Assembly: GCA_030830385.1 (NCBI GenBank) | Contig: JAURNA010000061.1 | Location: 1-7,806, forward strand | From: Crocinitomicaceae bacterium | GTDB lineage: Bacteria > Bacteroidota > Bacteroidia > Flavobacteriales_D > Crocinitomicaceae | Direction: 5' to 3' | DNA: 7,806 nt | Shown here: positions 6,448-7,806 of the stretch, piece after piece | Layout of the letters: the number at the start of each line of letters is the position of its first letter | Position numbering within the stretch: the first letter of the stretch is position 1 | Notes under the pieces: model-generated | Seen by the model: the letters and a program-made list of their open reading frames with translations, nothing else | What the model was told of the DNA's origin: nothing | The model's database searches: none | Position numbers and translations under genes: made by a program

Positions 6448-6676
6448 ACGCGAATTCCTGTTGTTCCGATATTCGAAGTGTGAACTCAAATTTATAACCA
6501 ATTCTCAGACCCATTGCACTTGCCAATGATCAAAATAGCGGCATTTTACGATTTGCGTTTCGCCCATGCCTGTTTTAAAGGATTTGAACTATTTTCGCGA
6601 TATTTGTTAAAAGTATGTTCCATTTTAAACCCATTCTGTAACAGGTTGTACAGAGTTACGTTTAAATGACTACAAT
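6448..6676. other. Divergent intergenic region (FAD oxidoreductase / secreted repeat protein)
   Basis: This 229-base gap carries start signals for both sides. The minus-strand element is annotated separately at 6487-6494. For the plus strand, GATATTTG (6599-6606) is one mismatch from TAnnTTTG and lies about 70 bases before the ATG at 6677, but no TTG is properly spaced. Two overlapping short inverted repeats, CTGTA/TACAG (6636-6640 with 6649-6653) and GTAAC/GTTAC (6638-6642 with 6655-6659), lie in the presumed leader of the plus-strand gene. No RNA gene is apparent. Confidence 0.45.
6487..6494 (-). promoter_or_regulatory. Probable -7 element of the FAD oxidoreductase gene
   Basis: The minus strand reads TAAATTTG, the same octamer as in front of gcvT, and it ends 39 bases before the chosen ATG at 6447. 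That leaves room for a short leader with the AGGA ribosome-binding site. It also supports the shorter protein, because the longer alternative start (6501) would lie upstream of this element. Confidence 0.5.
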
Positions 6677-7806
6677 ATGAGGTATTCCCTGCTTACCATT
6701 GTGCTTCTCGCGTCGGCGTTTGCCTGGTCGCAAAACATGGATTTTGCCTTTCGGGGAAAGATTGATAATTTCGACCTGGGTAAAAAAGAAGGAGGTGTTA
6801 CCATCGCTCTGGTACAGGGAGGCAGCACCGTTTCGTCGGTAACAAGTGCATCGAACGGAAAATACTTGTTGAAAGGAAACTGTGATCTCAAGCAGCCGTT
6901 TGAAGTCGTTTTCTCGAAGGCAGGCTTCGTGGGCAAAAAGGTATACTTCGATTTCTCAAAAATGAACCCGGAAGATGCGCCCGCTTCCGAGGAGTTCAGC
7001 CCCGTTGAAGACTTAAGCATCGAAATATTCAAGGAGCGCGAAAACGTTTACTTTAGCTTCCTCAGTTCTGAGCCGGTTGCTAAGTTTGACTGGAACCCGA
7101 ACCAATTGCAACCCCGACTGGATGCCGTGGCTTCGAACAAGATGAAGTCGAGGATCAACGACCTGCTTACAAAAGCCGAAAAAGACAAGGCAAAATTAGA
7201 GGCAGACTACCTGGCCGCCATTCGTGTAGCGGATGCAGCTTACGATACACAGGATTACGAAAAAGCACTTGGCAAATACGAAGAAGCGCAGAGATATAAG
7301 CCGACAGAGCCACATCCCGCTCAACGGATCAATGAAATAGATGCATTGCTTCAGGCACAAAAAGAAAAGAATCTCCAGGATCAGCAAGCGAATGCAAACT
7401 ACGACGCGGCGATTAAGGTGGCAGACGAACTTCGCGATGCAGGAAACCTTGAACAAGCCGTAACCAAATATCGGGAAGCAACGAGCATGAAGCCGGATAA
7501 ACAATATCCGAAGGATCAAATACAGGCTTTAAACGATCAAATCGCTGCAAACAAGAAAGCAAAAGAAAATCAGGAAAAATACGATGCGGCCGTAAAGGCA
7601 GGAGATCAATTCATGAAGCAGAACAGTCTCCGGGCGGCGCGTGACAAATTTACCGAAGCATCTTCGTTGAAACCCAACGAGCAATATCCGAAAGACAAAC
7701 TCGCAGAAATCGAAGGGAAAATGAGGGAGCTCGAAGAAAAAGAAGCTCTCAAGAAGAAGTACGACGATGCAATTGCGGCAGCTGATGCGGCCTTCGCTTC
7801 CGGAGA
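6677..7806 (+). CDS. Secreted protein with TPR-like 60-residue repeats (3' end outside window)
   Basis: The frame is open from ATG 6677 to the window end: 376 codons without a stop. Residues 1-19 are a signal peptide ending in WSQ. Residues 21-95 look like a small beta-sandwich of the carboxypeptidase-regulatory type: GKIDNFDLGKKEGGVTIAL, then SNGKYLLKG, then FEVVFSKAGFVGKKVYFDF. From about 160 the chain is helical with repeats of about 60 residues beginning at Y178, Y242, Y302 and Y362. Each has the pattern Y-x-A-A-[IV]-x-x-[AG]-D, then K-[YF]-x-E-A and K-P, with YPKD in the second and third, and ends in a charged helix rich in E, K and Q. This recalls degenerate TPRs. Such proteins in Bacteroidota are usually periplasmic or outer-membrane scaffolds, but I do not recognise this one by name. 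The full length and C-terminal domain are unknown. Confidence 0.85.
   Translation, partial: MRYSLLTIVLLASAFAWSQNMDFAFRGKIDNFDLGKKEGGVTIALVQGGSTVSSVTSASNGKYLLKGNCDLKQPFEVVFSKAGFVGKKVYFDFSKMNPEDAPASEEFSPVEDLSIEIFKERENVYFSFLSSEPVAKFDWNPNQLQPRLDAVASNKMKSRINDLLTKAEKDKAKLEADYLAAIRVADAAYDTQDYEKALGKYEEAQRYKPTEPHPAQRINEIDALLQAQKEKNLQDQQANANYDAAIKVADELRDAGNLEQAVTKYREATSMKPDKQYPKDQIQALNDQIAANKKAKENQEKYDAAVKAGDQFMKQNSLRAARDKFTEASSLKPNEQYPKDKLAEIEGKMRELEEKEALKKKYDDAIAAADAAFASG

Noticed and set aside
1..7806. CRISPR array, retron, toxin-antitoxin or other defence system
   Set aside because: No regularly spaced repeats, no reverse transcriptase and no paired small genes were seen on either strand.

Overview
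The window reads as a chromosome piece from a Bacteroidota species, most likely Flavobacteriales (inference, no rRNA marker present). The signs are signal peptides ending in FGQ or WSQ, TAnnTTTG-type -7 promoter elements, few Shine-Dalgarno sites, a NatAB-type exporter with a small secreted repeat protein, and moderate GC content. Most of it is ordinary core genome. The left 0.9 kb is decayed accessory DNA beside a tRNA gene.

Left part (1-891): no intact gene. Two broken reading frames lie on the minus strand. One (about 71-390) resembles a small protein with a TDQGPWLPDAW-type core, interrupted at a T5 run. The other (about 479-587) looks like the last 35 or so residues of a tyrosine recombinase (TTEIYT tyrosine box, then a PLDPLDL tail), also frameshifted. 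Between it and the tRNA lie several inverted repeats and a 10-base copy of the tRNA T-arm. A tRNA-Leu(GAG) gene at 892-974 on the minus strand has a good intrinsic terminator at 847-884 and a promoter near 1038-1045. The recombinase remnant lies on the 3' side of the tRNA, where integrative elements usually insert, so this looks like the residue of an old island.

Middle part (1314-3759, all minus strand): a three-gene operon. It holds an ABC ATPase (NatA type), its ABC-2 permease (NatB type, 4-base overlap), and, 2 bases further on, a secreted 159-residue protein built from six F-x-x-[DT]-aromatic-x-x-W repeats. The operon faces away from a TfoX N-terminal-domain protein (3812-4156, plus strand) across a 52-base gap. 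Both of these divergent genes appear to use non-ATG starts.

Right part: gcvT (4167-5255) and an upstream DAO-type FAD oxidoreductase (5299-6447) run on the minus strand, each with a TAAATTTG element in front. This suggests linked glycine or N-methylamine and one-carbon metabolism. Divergent from them, a plus-strand gene starts at 6677 and runs off the window. It encodes a secreted protein with a beta-sandwich-like N-terminal domain and about 60-residue TPR-like repeats.

I do not see a convincing new defence or other undescribed system. The most interesting items are the recombinase scar at tRNA-Leu, the six-repeat secreted protein tied to NatAB, and the oxidoreductase-gcvT pair.
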